NCBI RefSeq assembly: GCF_016495865.1
Contig: NZ_CP054706.1
Span: 1,302,001-1,366,000 of the forward strand
Direction of reading: 5' to 3'
Source: Salicibibacter cibi
Lineage (GTDB): Bacteria > Bacillota > Bacilli > Bacillales > Marinococcaceae
Length of the DNA: 64,000 nt
The notes under the pieces are model-generated. The model did not search any database, was not told where the DNA came from, and was given only the letters and a program-made list of their open reading frames with translations. The translations under genes and the position numbers were made by a program. Shown one piece after another: positions 34,106 to 44,248 of this stretch (position 1 is the first letter of the stretch; each line of letters begins with the position of its first letter).

Positions 34106-35376
34106 TGGCTTTAGTATTGGTAATAGGTTTTCTAGTATTGATTATGCTAGGTGTACCCATTGCTTTTAGTTTGGGTATTTCTTCCTTGCTTTATCTTTTA
34201 TTGACCGACATCCCGTTGACGATTATCCCGCAAGCGATGTTTTCCGGAATGGATTCCTTCGTGATGCTTGCCATTCCTGCTTTTATCCTTGCTGGAAACC
34301 TCATGAATGCCGGCGGCATTACGGATCGAATTATTGCTTTTGCTAAAGCTTGCGTGGGGCATATCCGTGGAGGTCTTGGAATGACAAATGTCGCTTCATC
34401 CCTAGGTTTCGCCGGAATTTCCGGAACTGCTTTGTCGGACACGGCAAGCCTTGGTTCGGTCTTGATTCCGTCCATGAAAAGAGAAGGATACGGATCTGGG
34501 TTCTCGGCAGCTGTAACGTCGATTTCTTCAACGGTCGGACCGATGTTGCCTCCTTCGCTTCCAATGATTATCATTGGAACACTTGCCGGCATCTCCATCG
34601 GAGACTTATTTATCGCCGGTGCAATCCCGGGTCTGCTCCTTGCTGCAGGGTTTTTAATCGTCACTTACGCCATATCGGTAAAGCGAAGATATCCAAAGGG
34701 AGATCGTCAACCTTTGTCGGTTGTAGGCAAATCTTTTCTTGGTGCGTTTTGGGCGTTGTTAATGGTTGTCATTATTATGTGGGGGATTTTAGGAGGTTAT
34801 TTTACACCGACGGAAGCAGCCGTGATCGCTGTTGTCTATGCTTTTATTATCGGCGGACTTGTCTACCGTGAACTAAAACCAAGAGAAATTCCGACTATTA
34901 TAGGAAACACGTTAACGTTAACAGCATCCATTATATTGCTCGTCGGGTTAGCGAACTTATTCGGGTGGATTCTCGTCTACGAAGATATTCCGATTATGCT
35001 TGCTGATGGCATTTTATCCATCACGGAAAATTCATTTTTAATCGTGCTGTTAATGCTCGGTTTGCTTCTTATTATCGGTATGTTCATAGAGACAATAGCA
35101 GCCCTTGTTATACTATTCCCCGTTTTGTTGCCTGTTGCGGAAAGCATAGGGATGGATCCGATTCATTTCGGCGTCGTTATGGTGCTCACACTCATGATCG
35201 GGTTGTCGACACCACCGGTAGGCGTATGCTTGTTTGTAGCCTCCGGCATTGCAAAAGTGCCAATTGGGAAGACCGTTAAAGAGCTGATTCCCTATTTTGG
35301 AGTAGCATTGTTTGTGCTCTTGCTTGTCAGCTACGTCCCATCGTTATCGTTATTTTTACCAAGTCTTTTTGAGTAA
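34102..35376 (+). CDS. dctM: TRAP transporter large permease DctM
   Basis: 424 residues, about 12 membrane segments. Typical blocks are AIPAFILAGNLMNAGGITDRII, SGTALSDTASLGSVLIP, TPTEAAVIAVVYAF and LSTPPVGVCLFVASGIA. It is the sodium-coupled translocation channel of the TRAP system. Followed after 18 bases by the alcohol dehydrogenase gene. Confidence 0.93.
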   Translation: MMALVLVIGFLVLIMLGVPIAFSLGISSLLYLLLTDIPLTIIPQAMFSGMDSFVMLAIPAFILAGNLMNAGGITDRIIAFAKACVGHIRGGLGMTNVASSLGFAGISGTALSDTASLGSVLIPSMKREGYGSGFSAAVTSISSTVGPMLPPSLPMIIIGTLAGISIGDLFIAGAIPGLLLAAGFLIVTYAISVKRRYPKGDRQPLSVVGKSFLGAFWALLMVVIIMWGILGGYFTPTEAAVIAVVYAFIIGGLVYRELKPREIPTIIGNTLTLTASIILLVGLANLFGWILVYEDIPIMLADGILSITENSFLIVLLMLGLLLIIGMFIETIAALVILFPVLLPVAESIGMDPIHFGVVMVLTLMIGLSTPPVGVCLFVASGIAKVPIGKTVKELIPYFGVALFVLLLVSYVPSLSLFLPSLFE

Positions 35377-35394
35377 TAAAGGAAGTGATTTAGA

Positions 35395-36411
35395 ATGCAA
35401 GCCATCCAAGTGTTTGAACCTGGAAAATTGGAAGTTGTTACGAAGGATAAGCCCGAAATCGAACGTCCGGATGACGTGTTTGTCAAAATCAAAGCTGTCG
35501 GGATTTGCGGATCGGACATGCACATTTACCACGGCAGCAATCCTTTCACCGTTTATCCGAGAGTGATCGGCCATGAAGTCTCGGGCGAAGTGGCATCGGT
35601 CGGGAGCCGGGTAAGTACGCTTCAACCGGGAGACCAGGTCGCTTTAGAGCCGATCTCCTATTGCGGAGAGTGCTACGCCTGTCGTAAAGGGCGGCCGAAT
35701 GTATGTGTGAATTTGGAAGTATTCGGAGTACATCGAGATGGCGGGATGAGAGAGTTCATGGTTGCACCTGCCGACAAATGGCATAAGGTCAGTGAGTCTA
35801 TTTCTTTTGAAGCAGCGGCATTGGCCGAGCCGATGACGATTGGCGCCCAAGCCACGATGAGGGGGAACGTTCAAAAAGGAGATACCGTCCTGATCATGGG
35901 TGCCGGCCCAACCGGACTAAGTTGCTTACTCCTGGCCAAACAATACGGAGCCACAACGTTCATCTCCGATTTTAATCAGGAGCGGCTGGACTATGCCAAA
36001 AGCGTCGGCGCCGATCACCTCTTAAACCCAGGAGAAGAGGATATTGAAAAGATGATTGCCGATGAGACCGATCAGGAACTTGCCAATGTCGTCATTGATG
36101 CAGTCGGTACCGCGGGCACGTTTGAACAAGCAGTGACGCTCGCTTCAGTCGCGGGAAATGTTGTTACTCTAGGTTTTAACGAACAACTGTCATCGATTGC
36201 TTCTTTATTATTGACAAAAAAAGAGTTAACGATAGCAGGATCACGTTTACAAACGCATCAATTTAAGTCGGTGATCGAAGAAGTGAACAAAGGAAATATT
36301 GACCCCGAAGCGATGATTTCCCATACCTTTCACTTCCAACAAGTAAAAGATGCGTTTGCATTACTGGAAAATCCCAATAAAGAGGTACGAAAAATCGTGC
36401 TTACTTTTTAG
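35395..36411 (+). CDS. Zinc-dependent sugar-acid/alcohol dehydrogenase (YjmD-like)
   Basis: 338 residues, medium-chain dehydrogenase. Catalytic zinc ligands are C38 in GICGSDMH and the following GHE (VIGHEVSGEV); the structural zinc site has CGECYACRKGRPNVC; the NAD-binding site is GAGPTGLSCLLL. Relatives oxidise sugar alcohols or L-galactonate/L-gulonate, and B. subtilis yjmD lies in the hexuronate operon. It is in line with the TRAP and uxu genes. A structured interval separates it from uxuA. Confidence 0.86.
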   Translation: MQAIQVFEPGKLEVVTKDKPEIERPDDVFVKIKAVGICGSDMHIYHGSNPFTVYPRVIGHEVSGEVASVGSRVSTLQPGDQVALEPISYCGECYACRKGRPNVCVNLEVFGVHRDGGMREFMVAPADKWHKVSESISFEAAALAEPMTIGAQATMRGNVQKGDTVLIMGAGPTGLSCLLLAKQYGATTFISDFNQERLDYAKSVGADHLLNPGEEDIEKMIADETDQELANVVIDAVGTAGTFEQAVTLASVAGNVVTLGFNEQLSSIASLLLTKKELTIAGSRLQTHQFKSVIEEVNKGNIDPEAMISHTFHFQQVKDAFALLENPNKEVRKIVLTF

Positions 36412-36500
36412 GCAGATAAGAAAGTATAATTCAACTTTCTTACCTGCATAAGTGCAACTAAGGCTTTCCGCCATAAAAGCTTGGCGAAAAGCCAAGTTTT
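36412..36500 (+). promoter_or_regulatory. Structured leader before uxuA with terminator-like stem
   Basis: A 14-bp hairpin with one mismatch (36412-36425 with 36434-36447) begins right after the dehydrogenase stop. Next, CGCCA (36469-36473) can pair with TGGCG (36482-36486), or CTTGGC (36480-36485) with GCCAAG (36491-36496) followed by TTTT. The two options exclude each other, as in an attenuator. No known riboswitch is recognised. Confidence 0.5.
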
Positions 36501-36522
36501 CTAAAAGAGAGGTGCATCGTAC

Positions 36523-37596
36523 ATGCGTATGGTATTTCGCTGGTTCGGAAAAAATAACGACTCCGTAACATTGGAGCAAATACAGCAAATCCCGGGCGTC
36601 GAAGGGCTCGTTTGGGCCTTGCATGATCGCGAAGCCGGAGAAGTTTGGCCTTTGGACGAAGTGATGGAAGTAAAGGAACAAGCCGAAGAACACGGCTTTC
36701 ATATTGACGTCGTGGAAAGCATTAATGTACATGAGGACATCAAGCTCGGCCTCCCTTCTCGAGACCGTTACATTGAAAATTATAAAGAAAGCATTAAAAA
36801 CGTTGCTGCCGCCGGCGCTAAGGTCATTTGCTACAACTTTATGCCAGTGTTCGATTGGACACGCACGGATTTATTTAAAGAAATGGAAGATGGCTCCACT
36901 GCCCTTTTTTATGAAAATGCGAAAGTCGAAGGGATGGACCCAAAGGAACTCGTCAAGCAAACGACGAGTAACTCGGAATATACAATGCCCGGATGGGAGC
37001 CGGAAAGGCTAAACGACCTTGAACAATTGTTTGATGCTTATCGAGGCATGAGCGAAGAAGACCTTTGGAACAATTTGCATTATTTTCTTGAGCAAGTGTT
37101 GCCGATCGCGGATCAACATGATATTCAAATGGCGATTCATCCGGACGATCCGCCCTGGTCTGTTTTTGGCTTGCCAAGAATTATTACGAGCGAAGCGAAC
37201 GTTGAACGTTTTTTATCGTTGTCGGATAGTCCCGCTCACGGAATTACCTTATGCAGCGGTTCACTAGGTGCGAATCCGAATAACGATATCGCGGGAATGA
37301 TACGCAAGTTTCATGACCGCATACCATTCGCGCATATACGTAATGTCAGCGTTCGTGACAACGGGGATTTCATTGAAACATCCCACCGCAGCAAGGACGG
37401 CTCCGTCGATATTGCCGACATTGTAAAAGCCTACCATGAAAATGAATACACGGGCTATGTCCGTCCCGATCACGGCAGACATATTTGGGAGGAAAAGTGC
37501 CGACCGGGATATGGTTTGTACGATCGTGCCCTCGGCATCATGCACCTATGGGGGCTTTGGGATGCCTATGAATTAGCGAAAGAGAAAGGGGATTGA
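36523..37596 (+). CDS. uxuA: Mannonate dehydratase
   Basis: 357 residues, TIM barrel, matching B. subtilis UxuA (~359). [20 protein letters not shown] begins the first strand; [32 protein letters not shown] (metal-binding His/Asp), [10 protein letters not shown] and [10 protein letters not shown] (metal ligands) are conserved. It dehydrates D-mannonate to 2-keto-3-deoxygluconate in glucuronate breakdown. Ribosome site AGAGAGGTG. Followed after one base by uxuB. Confidence 0.95.
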   Translation: MRMVFRWFGKNNDSVTLEQIQQIPGVEGLVWALHDREAGEVWPLDEVMEVKEQAEEHGFHIDVVESINVHEDIKLGLPSRDRYIENYKESIKNVAAAGAKVICYNFMPVFDWTRTDLFKEMEDGSTALFYENAKVEGMDPKELVKQTTSNSEYTMPGWEPERLNDLEQLFDAYRGMSEEDLWNNLHYFLEQVLPIADQHDIQMAIHPDDPPWSVFGLPRIITSEANVERFLSLSDSPAHGITLCSGSLGANPNNDIAGMIRKFHDRIPFAHIRNVSVRDNGDFIETSHRSKDGSVDIADIVKAYHENEYTGYVRPDHGRHIWEEKCRPGYGLYDRALGIMHLWGLWDAYELAKEKGD

Positions 37597-37597
37597 A

Positions 37598-38446
37598 ATG
37601 CTTCCCAAGCATGAGTCTTTGCAGAATAAAGTAGTAGTTGTTACCGGAGGAAGTGGCGTTCTTTGCAAAGCGATGGCGCAGGAACTGGCCCGTCAAGGAA
37701 TGAGGGTCGCCATCTTGAACCGCACTTTCGAAAAAGGGCAGGAAGTTGCCAGTGAAATAAAAGAACGAGGCGGGATTGCCATAGCCGTGTCTTGTGATGT
37801 TTTGGACGAAGAAAGTGTGCATCAAGCCCGTGAACAAATAAATGCAGAACTTGGCCCCTGTCAGTTATTGATTAATGGGGCCGGGGGCAATCACCCTGAT
37901 GCTACGACATCAAAAGAAACCTTTAATATTCAAGATATTGAAGACACCTCTGTCAGAACTTTTTTCGATATGACTCTTTCAGGCTTTGATCACGTTTTTA
38001 AACTCAATTTATTGGGAACGGTCTTGCCAACGCAAATTTTCGCTAAAGATATGGTAGAACAAGAAGGGACCGCGATCGTTAATATATCCTCAATGAGTGC
38101 GCCCTCTCCGATGACAAAAGTGCCCGCCTATAGTGGTGCAAAAGCAGCGATAGAAAATTTAACCCAATGGCTCGCCGTCCATTTTGCCGATGTTGGGATC
38201 CGCGTGAACGCTATCGCTCCCGGTTTCTTTTTAACCGAGCAAAATCGATCCATGTTAACAATGGAGGACGGTAGCCTTACGGCACGTGCGAATAAGATTA
38301 TTGACCACACGCCAATGGGAAGGTTTGGGGATCCGGAAGATCTTCTAGGCTCGCTTCTCTGGTTAGCAGACGAGGAAAGCTCTCGTTTTGTAACCGGCAT
38401 TACAGTGCCGGTCGACGGTGGATTTATGGCTTATTCAGGTGTGTGA
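37598..38446 (+). CDS. uxuB: D-mannonate oxidoreductase, SDR type (UxuB/YjmF)
   Basis: 282 residues, short-chain dehydrogenase: [16 protein letters not shown] (NAD site), [12 protein letters not shown], active-site Ser and [14 protein letters not shown] (Tyr-x3-Lys), and a C-terminal [19 protein letters not shown]. Relatives in Firmicutes reduce fructuronate to mannonate. It directly follows uxuA. No uxaC, kdgK or kdgA is present in the window, so the lower pathway lies elsewhere or mannonate itself is taken up. Confidence 0.88.
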   Translation: MLPKHESLQNKVVVVTGGSGVLCKAMAQELARQGMRVAILNRTFEKGQEVASEIKERGGIAIAVSCDVLDEESVHQAREQINAELGPCQLLINGAGGNHPDATTSKETFNIQDIEDTSVRTFFDMTLSGFDHVFKLNLLGTVLPTQIFAKDMVEQEGTAIVNISSMSAPSPMTKVPAYSGAKAAIENLTQWLAVHFADVGIRVNAIAPGFFLTEQNRSMLTMEDGSLTARANKIIDHTPMGRFGDPEDLLGSLLWLADEESSRFVTGITVPVDGGFMAYSGV

Positions 38447-38476
38447 ATCACTCTAAGGGAACGACGCGCATAATAG

Positions 38477-38512
38477 AAGCCAGGAAGACGTAGATTGTCT
38501 CCTGGCTTTAAT
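38477..38512 (+). terminator. Terminator of the uxu operon
   Basis: AAGCCAGGAAGAC (38477-38489) pairs with GTCTCCTGGCTT (38497-38508) with one bulge, followed by TAATATT. The stem arms resemble those at 27661 and 30765. Confidence 0.75.
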
Positions 38513-38744
38513 ATTATGGCTTATTCTCCCGCTACTATCTCTAAACTGATTTCCGGTATTTCCAAAAATCGTTTAGCGGCCAAAGCACAGGTTCCTAATC
38601 TCGAGTTTTCAAATCATATCTTTATCACAAGTTCACAAGGCACAAAAGGACATTATGATCCCCCCTTTTTTTTCCGAAAACTTCTCGATATTTACAACGA
38701 GAAAACATAAGGGGATTTTTTATGTAATCAACCCTGAGCAATGC

Positions 38745-39590
38745 TGATGTCTGTATATACAAATCGCTTTCGCATTTTACAAGCGTAGACGATATGGCCC
38801 GAGCCGTTCGTGCCCATTTGTACGTCTATGCGCACACATTAACCGATAATGCCGTTGTTGTATTCAAGTTGATTGCGCGCTACGCAGTGAAAACGGCAGG
38901 TGTCGCTTTTCTAAAATATGAGTGATCAGCTGCACAAGTAGGGGTTTCTTTTGCTACGATTAAACGGTCGATTCGTTCGCTAACCGAGAGCAACATGATC
39001 GACATTTATCGTACGATTAGGCAGCGAGGAAACGTACGCGGCGGCTATGGCCACAATGTTTTTGTCATCACTGATCCGTCGACTGGTCCATCGGATATGA
39101 ACCACCGACCAGAACCGAAAACCACGGATGGGCCAAGTGTTCAGCCTGAACAAAAGGGGGGCGAATCTTTGTCTTTTGAATCAAGCTCTCTTTCAGAAAA
39201 AAATCAAAACATCCGTAATACACGTAAGACCGTCGCTGTTGAAGGCTAGATGATTCATATTTGTCCCGGCTCATTACCGAGTCCCTGCAAAGCCATTTTT
39301 TGACGCCCAGAGCATCCACAGGTTTTGGGTACGGGTGTGCGCTTCTAAGCGCATAAATATCGATACAGCTCACGAATGATTACCCGTTTAGGCTTTTAAC
39401 AGCGCAATGTTTATGGAAAAAACAGGGCGGTTACGTGGCTCGATGACCGGTTACTTTTACGGTGCATGTCTGCGTATTTTGGGCCGTATTTATGGTGAGG
39501 ACTATAAGAATTATGGCAGCAAACTGTTCATTAGCAGAACTACAAACGGGGCATTTATCGCTAGATGCTGAAGCGAGAACACTGTAGAAA
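38745..39590 (+). pseudogene. Decayed helix-turn-helix protein gene
   Basis: A long protein-like trace broken by a stop codon at 38924 and later frameshifts. Readable parts: SVDDMARAVRAHLYVYAHTL, AAQVGVSFATIKRSIRSLTE (helix-turn-helix), RGGYGHNVFVITDPS, then after ~39270 FFDAQSIHRFWVRVC-like and YFYGACLRIFGRIYGEDYK-like words in shifted frames. This is the layout of phage- or plasmid-style replication/HTH proteins of Bacillus. No intact frame remains. Confidence 0.65.
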
Positions 39591-39677
39591 CATAACCTCA
39601 GCAAAAAAATGTGCACGTCAGACCTGATTTGCTATAATAAAAGAAAATATGAGATCGTTACGAAGAGAGGTGAAGCG

Positions 39678-40564
39678 GTGAAAGAAAATGAATCGATTGC
39701 CTGGCATCCGTCATTTGCGGCTGCTTTGCAATTGGAATTGCAAGCATACGCAGGCGAGTTGGAGTTCCTGGAAGAATATCAATTAACGAGTGAGCCGTTG
39801 AAAGTCGATGTATTGATTTTGAAAGATAGGCAAATGCCCATTCATAAAAATATTGGCAAATCTTTCGGCATCATAATATTGTTGAATATAAATCGCCCAG
39901 AGATTATCTCTCGGTTGATGACTTTTACAAGGCAATGGCATACGTGTATTTGTATAAAAACGTGGGTGGCAAAGGCACAGACACGATCGATGTCCGCGAG
40001 ATGACGCTAACGTTGGTCAGTTTGTCTAAACCGACGAAACTTCTGCAACATCTAGAGAAACGAGAGAAACATGTCTATTCAGAACATACAGGGGTATACT
40101 ATATCAAAGGGATGGACGTACCAATCCAGCTTCTTATACAAGATGATCTCCCCAACGAGGAAAATGAGCAGTTGACGTTATTGAGGAATCAGTTACAGGA
40201 AAAAGAACAATTGCAACGTGTCCTGATGGACTATTTTCAAGATAGTAAGAAAGAACTGTACTTGGTCATGTTTCACGCAATTTTTCACGCCAATCCCCAA
40301 TTATTTACGGAGGTGATTCAAACAATGCAAAAACTGGGATTTGATCCGGAGACGCAAAAAAAAATCGATGAAGTGGTCAAGGAGTTTGAGTGGGATAAAA
40401 AGTGGAGAGCAGAAGGAAGAGAAGAAGGGAAAGCAGAAGGAAGCGAAATAGCCAAGGAAACAATTGCCAAAAAGCTATTCGCTAAAGGAATGTCCCTGGA
40501 GGAGATAGCAGACGCAACGGGATTATCCATTGATATGATCAAGAAACTGACCCGCGACGATTAA
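39678..40564 (+). pseudogene. PD-(D/E)XK transposase-family (Rpn-like) gene with one frameshift
   Basis: Starts at GTG 39678 after AGAGGTG. The N-terminal part reads to ~39865, then a one-base loss in an A run (GGCAAATC instead of GGCAAAATC) shifts to the frame that continues HHNIVEYKSPRDYLSVDDFYK and runs to 40564. E and K in VEYKSP belong to the nuclease core. The C-terminal part has a coiled region and a KAEG-rich stretch ending in an HTH-like SLEEIADATGLSIDMIKKL. Otherwise the gene is complete, so the shift could be a recent mutation or a sequencing error. Rpn proteins are DNA endonucleases linked to transposition. Confidence 0.75.
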
Positions 40565-40579
40565 TCGCATATATGGGAC

Positions 40580-41291
40580 TGATTCAAAGGATGCAAAATT
40601 CAGACATCTTATTCGGTGGTGACGCAAGCGTCGGAGCCGGATATTAACGTCGGCAATGATCTAGTCGATAAGCTCGAAAAAGAACGTCTTTGGATCTTGG
40701 AGCAGGCAGAAACCCTTGCCGGTGATCGTGGCTATGATGACACAAAACTCATTGAGTGACTGTTCGATGATCACACGATCAAACCGGTCATTGATATCCG
40801 GAACATGTGGAAGAACGGGGAAGATACCCGCCAACTGATGGATAAGAAAAATGTGATGCACGATTTTAAAGGCACCGTTTATTGCTATTGTCCGGACCCT
40901 GGAACCCCGATGAGAAATGACCAATAGAGAGTTTGAAAAGGATTGGGAAACATTGAAAAAGCGTTGCCCGGCCAAGCAATACGGCATCACCTGAAGGAGC
41001 CACCGATTGCCCGTTCGCTGAGGGATTCTGCATCTCTCTCGACGAAGATCGTCGTGTCTTCATCCCCATTGAATGTATGGATTATGCTTGGGCGGACGCC
41101 TACGCAAAACGAACCTCTGTGGAACGCGTGAACAGCCGTCTGGATGTGTCTTTCGGTTTCGAACAGCATACGACATGCGGGTTGAAAAGATGGGGAATAA
41201 TACAGGGCTTGCCCTTGGCATCATGCTAACGATAGCCTTGGGGCGAGTGAAAGAAGGGCACCCCGGAAAAATGGGGAGCCTTATTTCCTAG
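40580..41291 (+). pseudogene. Broken IS transposase (DDE type)
   Basis: Readable pieces: GDRGYDDTKLIE, FDDHTIKPVIDIRNMWKNG, CYCPDPGTPMRND, a shifted ISLDEDRRVF-like part, then RTSVERVNSRLDVSFGFEQH and GLALGIMLTIALGRVKEGHP. These follow the C-terminal half of a DDE transposase found in many Firmicutes. Several stops and shifts separate them and the N-terminal half is missing. No terminal inverted repeats were recognised. Confidence 0.7.
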
Positions 41292-41743
41292 ACTATCCAC
41301 ATGTGAACAACACGATTTAAAAAAAACCCCTTGTGGGCAATAGGAGACGTGTGTCTTTTGTAAGGGGATAAATACACCCAAATCGGGATTTTGTATATGT
41401 CTCGCTCAATTTGAGTTAAGAGCATTCATTTTTTCCGAAGGGGAACAAAAGCTCTATTTTTTATCCCGAACCTCCCTCAATAATTAAATGTTTTCTCCAA
41501 CATACTCCCTTTTTGTATATTAATTTGTTCGTTAATCAAACAAGGAATGCTATGGCAAGTAGCGAAAAGGCATTCGATATTCTTGAAAAGAAATGCAAAT
41601 TTCGTTACGATTTATAACAATGCGGAGAAGTATCCAAGTCCGGTTGAAGTAGACGCGAAATCTTTACAGCCAGTGGGTTAGAATCCCTCCGCCATTTACA
41701 TTAAGCTATGAAAAAAGGTTAGTGACCATTAGAGGGATGGCTT
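41292..41743. other. Intergenic stretch between IS relic and primase-helicase
   Basis: About 450 AT-rich bases without a gene. The only structured part is the tRNA-Ser-like relic listed separately (41622-41693). An AGAGGGATGG ribosome site for the following gene lies at its right end. Confidence 0.5.
41622..41693 (+). pseudogene. tRNA-Ser-like relic
   Basis: The left part GGAGAAGTATCCAAGTCCGG followed by TTGAAG closely follows the 5' half and D arm of Bacillus tRNA-Ser (GGAGAAGTACCCAAGTCCGG then CTGAAG), and the right part GGGTTAGAATCCCTCC then GCCA follows its T arm and CCA end. GCGGAG and CTCCGC could pair as an acceptor stem. The anticodon region and variable arm are damaged and the usual TTCGAATC reads TTAGAATC. 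It could be an old integration site or a duplicated fragment. Not a working tRNA as seen. Confidence 0.45.
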
Positions 41744-43987
41744 ATGGATCTTCATAAACAATTACAACAAGTGCAAGAAGAGAATGATCGCCTAAAACAA
41801 GAACATGACGAGCTAAAAGCGTCATTGGAAGTGTATAAAAATAAGTATGAAAAACATAAAGCAGCGCTCCTGACCTATAGAATTAACGTTTTTAATCAGT
41901 TATTCAGGGGTCGAACCGATGTGTTTCCGGTGCGTTGGGAAACAAAGGATGGTCATGTTGGCTATTCACCTTCTAAAAATTCCGAACTTCAGTACCGCTC
42001 TTTAACCGATCAGGTGATCCATGAGCATCTTTCCGGTGAGCAAACCATTGGCATATATCCCGTTTTAAAAGATAACAGTTGTTTTTTCTTGGCTGTGGAT
42101 TTTGACAAGCGTCAATGGCAGGAAGATGTAAACGCCTTTATAGAAATTTGTGAAGAATATCATGCCCCTGTCTCCATAGAGAGATCCCGTTCAGGGAATG
42201 GTTGTCATGTGTGGTTTTTCTTTTCTGAAGCTGTTCCTGCTGCACTGGCGCGGCAATTCGGAAATTATTTGTTGGAACGAACACGGGAAAAAGGGGGGTC
42301 ACTCGATTCATATGACAGAATGTTCCCAGCTCAAGATGCGATATCCAAAGATGGGCTTGGGAATCTCATTGCACTTCCACTACAACGAGAACCACGAAAT
42401 CAAGGAAATAGTGTTTTTCTGGATAAGGTCTTTTCGCCATTTTCGGATCAATGGGCATATTTATCAACGGTTCAGCGTCTGTCCCTGAATGATATTCAAG
42501 CGACGATCGGAAAACATGAAGCATTAAACGAATATACAAAATCGACTAAAATAGCAAAAAAGCCCATTTTAGAAGTGAAAAATGGCATGCATATTGAAAA
42601 AGGCTCCCTACCCCCATCTGTTCTGCAAGAATGTCAACAAGTCGCTACTTTCAGTAATCCGAAGTATCATAAAAATAAACGCTTGCATCTGTCAACGAAG
42701 GAAATCCTCAAAACCATTCGTTGTTATGACGTGGAGTCAAACCATGTTGTCTTCCCCCGAGGGTGTTATGAGAAAATCATGAATATTTTACATGAAAACA
42801 ATCTCAATCCTGACATTCAGGATGACAGAAGTGTGGGTAGGCCAATAGAGGTGGAGTTTTCGGGAGAGTTGCTGGCAGAGCAACTAAAGGCTTTTAATGA
42901 GATAATGAGTCATAACGACGGGATATTGGTTGCGCCTACCGGATTCGGGAAAACCGTTATTGCTGCTGCGATGATCGCTAAAAGGAAAGTAAATACGCTT
43001 GTGATCGTCGATCGAAAACAACTCATCCATCAATGGAAAGAACGTCTTCAAACTTTCTTGGAAATAAAAGCAATCGGTGAAATTGGCGGCGGCAAATACA
43101 ACCCTAGTGATCTGATAGATATTGCAACATATCAGAGTTTGAATCAAGACCGCGTCAAAGGTTATGGTCAGATAATTGTGGATGAATGCCACCATGCTGC
43201 TTCTTATAGTGTAGAAAACATCCTAAAGTTAACAGATGCAAAATTTGTACATGGATTGACTGCAACCCCCACTCGTAGTGACGGCCTGCAACCAATTATG
43301 AAGATGCAGTGCGGCCCCATACGCCATAAAGTAAAAAGCAAAAACCATCATATCGAACATATATTAATGCCGAAATACACGTCATTTAAGTCGACCAAAC
43401 AGAATAAAAAGAGACCGCAGGACATGTATGACGAAATATCAAATGATGATCACAGGAACAATATCATACTGAATGATGTAATAAAAGCGTTGGATCGTGG
43501 GCGTTCACCATTGATATTAACGGAAAGACGGGAACATATGGCGAATTTAGAAGACAAATTTAATAAAGTGACCAAAAATACGATTGTTTTGATGGGTGGT
43601 TTAAAAACAACAGAGGAACAGGAGCGTTTAAAACAGCTCCAGGAATTACCGACAAATGAAGAAAGACTGATTATCGCAACCGGCAAGTACATTGGTGAAG
43701 GCTTTGATGATGAGCGTTTGGATACACTTTTTTTAACGATGCCAATTTCTTGGAAAGGGACGTTGCAGCAATATATAGGACGATTGCAACGCAAATCTAT
43801 TATCAAGGATTCAATAGAAGTATACGATTACGTTGATCATCACGAATCCCTCTTACAAAATATGTTTGAAAAACGGAGCAAAGAGTACAAAGCGCTCGGA
43901 TTTAAGATAGAGGACGAAAGAAATAAAGACGGGAAGCAAACCAATTTGTTTAATTTCCAAAAAGCGAGACCTACATCATATGATTAG
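41744..43987 (+). CDS. Primase-helicase fusion of the TOTE conflict-system type
   Basis: 747 residues. A coiled coil (~1-45) is followed by an archaeo-eukaryotic primase-like domain (~45-260) with metal-binding D119 and D121 in LAVDFDKRQW, GNGCHVWFFF (H155) and LGNLIALPLQ. From ~375 a superfamily 2 helicase of the RAD25/XPB kind follows: Walker A APTGFGKT (397-404), DECH box (480-483), GLTATPTR and motif VI QYIGRLQR. AEP primase plus SF2 helicase is the core of proteins annotated as TOTE conflict systems, predicted to act in conflicts with mobile elements. All motifs are intact. Neighbours are transposon relics and a tRNA-like relic; no partner gene is evident. Confidence 0.83.
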   Translation: MDLHKQLQQVQEENDRLKQEHDELKASLEVYKNKYEKHKAALLTYRINVFNQLFRGRTDVFPVRWETKDGHVGYSPSKNSELQYRSLTDQVIHEHLSGEQTIGIYPVLKDNSCFFLAVDFDKRQWQEDVNAFIEICEEYHAPVSIERSRSGNGCHVWFFFSEAVPAALARQFGNYLLERTREKGGSLDSYDRMFPAQDAISKDGLGNLIALPLQREPRNQGNSVFLDKVFSPFSDQWAYLSTVQRLSLNDIQATIGKHEALNEYTKSTKIAKKPILEVKNGMHIEKGSLPPSVLQECQQVATFSNPKYHKNKRLHLSTKEILKTIRCYDVESNHVVFPRGCYEKIMNILHENNLNPDIQDDRSVGRPIEVEFSGELLAEQLKAFNEIMSHNDGILVAPTGFGKTVIAAAMIAKRKVNTLVIVDRKQLIHQWKERLQTFLEIKAIGEIGGGKYNPSDLIDIATYQSLNQDRVKGYGQIIVDECHHAASYSVENILKLTDAKFVHGLTATPTRSDGLQPIMKMQCGPIRHKVKSKNHHIEHILMPKYTSFKSTKQNKKRPQDMYDEISNDDHRNNIILNDVIKALDRGRSPLILTERREHMANLEDKFNKVTKNTIVLMGGLKTTEEQERLKQLQELPTNEERLIIATGKYIGEGFDDERLDTLFLTMPISWKGTLQQYIGRLQRKSIIKDSIEVYDYVDHHESLLQNMFEKRSKEYKALGFKIEDERNKDGKQTNLFNFQKARPTSYD

Positions 43988-44015
43988 AATAAAAAGCTAA
44001 TAAAAGAAATATCGG

Positions 44016-44053
44016 GTTGCCGTTCGTAGAATAGAAGGCAACTCTTATTTTTT
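44016..44053 (+). terminator. Terminator after the primase-helicase gene
   Basis: GTTGCC (44016-44021) pairs with GGCAAC (44037-44042), followed by TCTTATTTTTT. Confidence 0.7.
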
Positions 44054-44248
44054 CGAAAACCGGAAGTACGCTGTAAATGAGGAGGGGGAGTTTTCTCTTG
44101 AGATATAAGGCCTGTCGTGTATACTAGGATACGGCGTTTTTGTCTTAGCGAAAATGAAATTCACTACACCATTTATGCGTCATTTATGAGATAATAAGGC
44201 AGAAAATCTACATACATAAAATCAGCCCTTTCAAAGGAGAGCATTTTC

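Noticed and set aside
41622..41693. A functional tRNA-Ser gene
   Set aside because: The anticodon arm and variable arm are not formed and the T loop is altered, so it was kept only as a relic.
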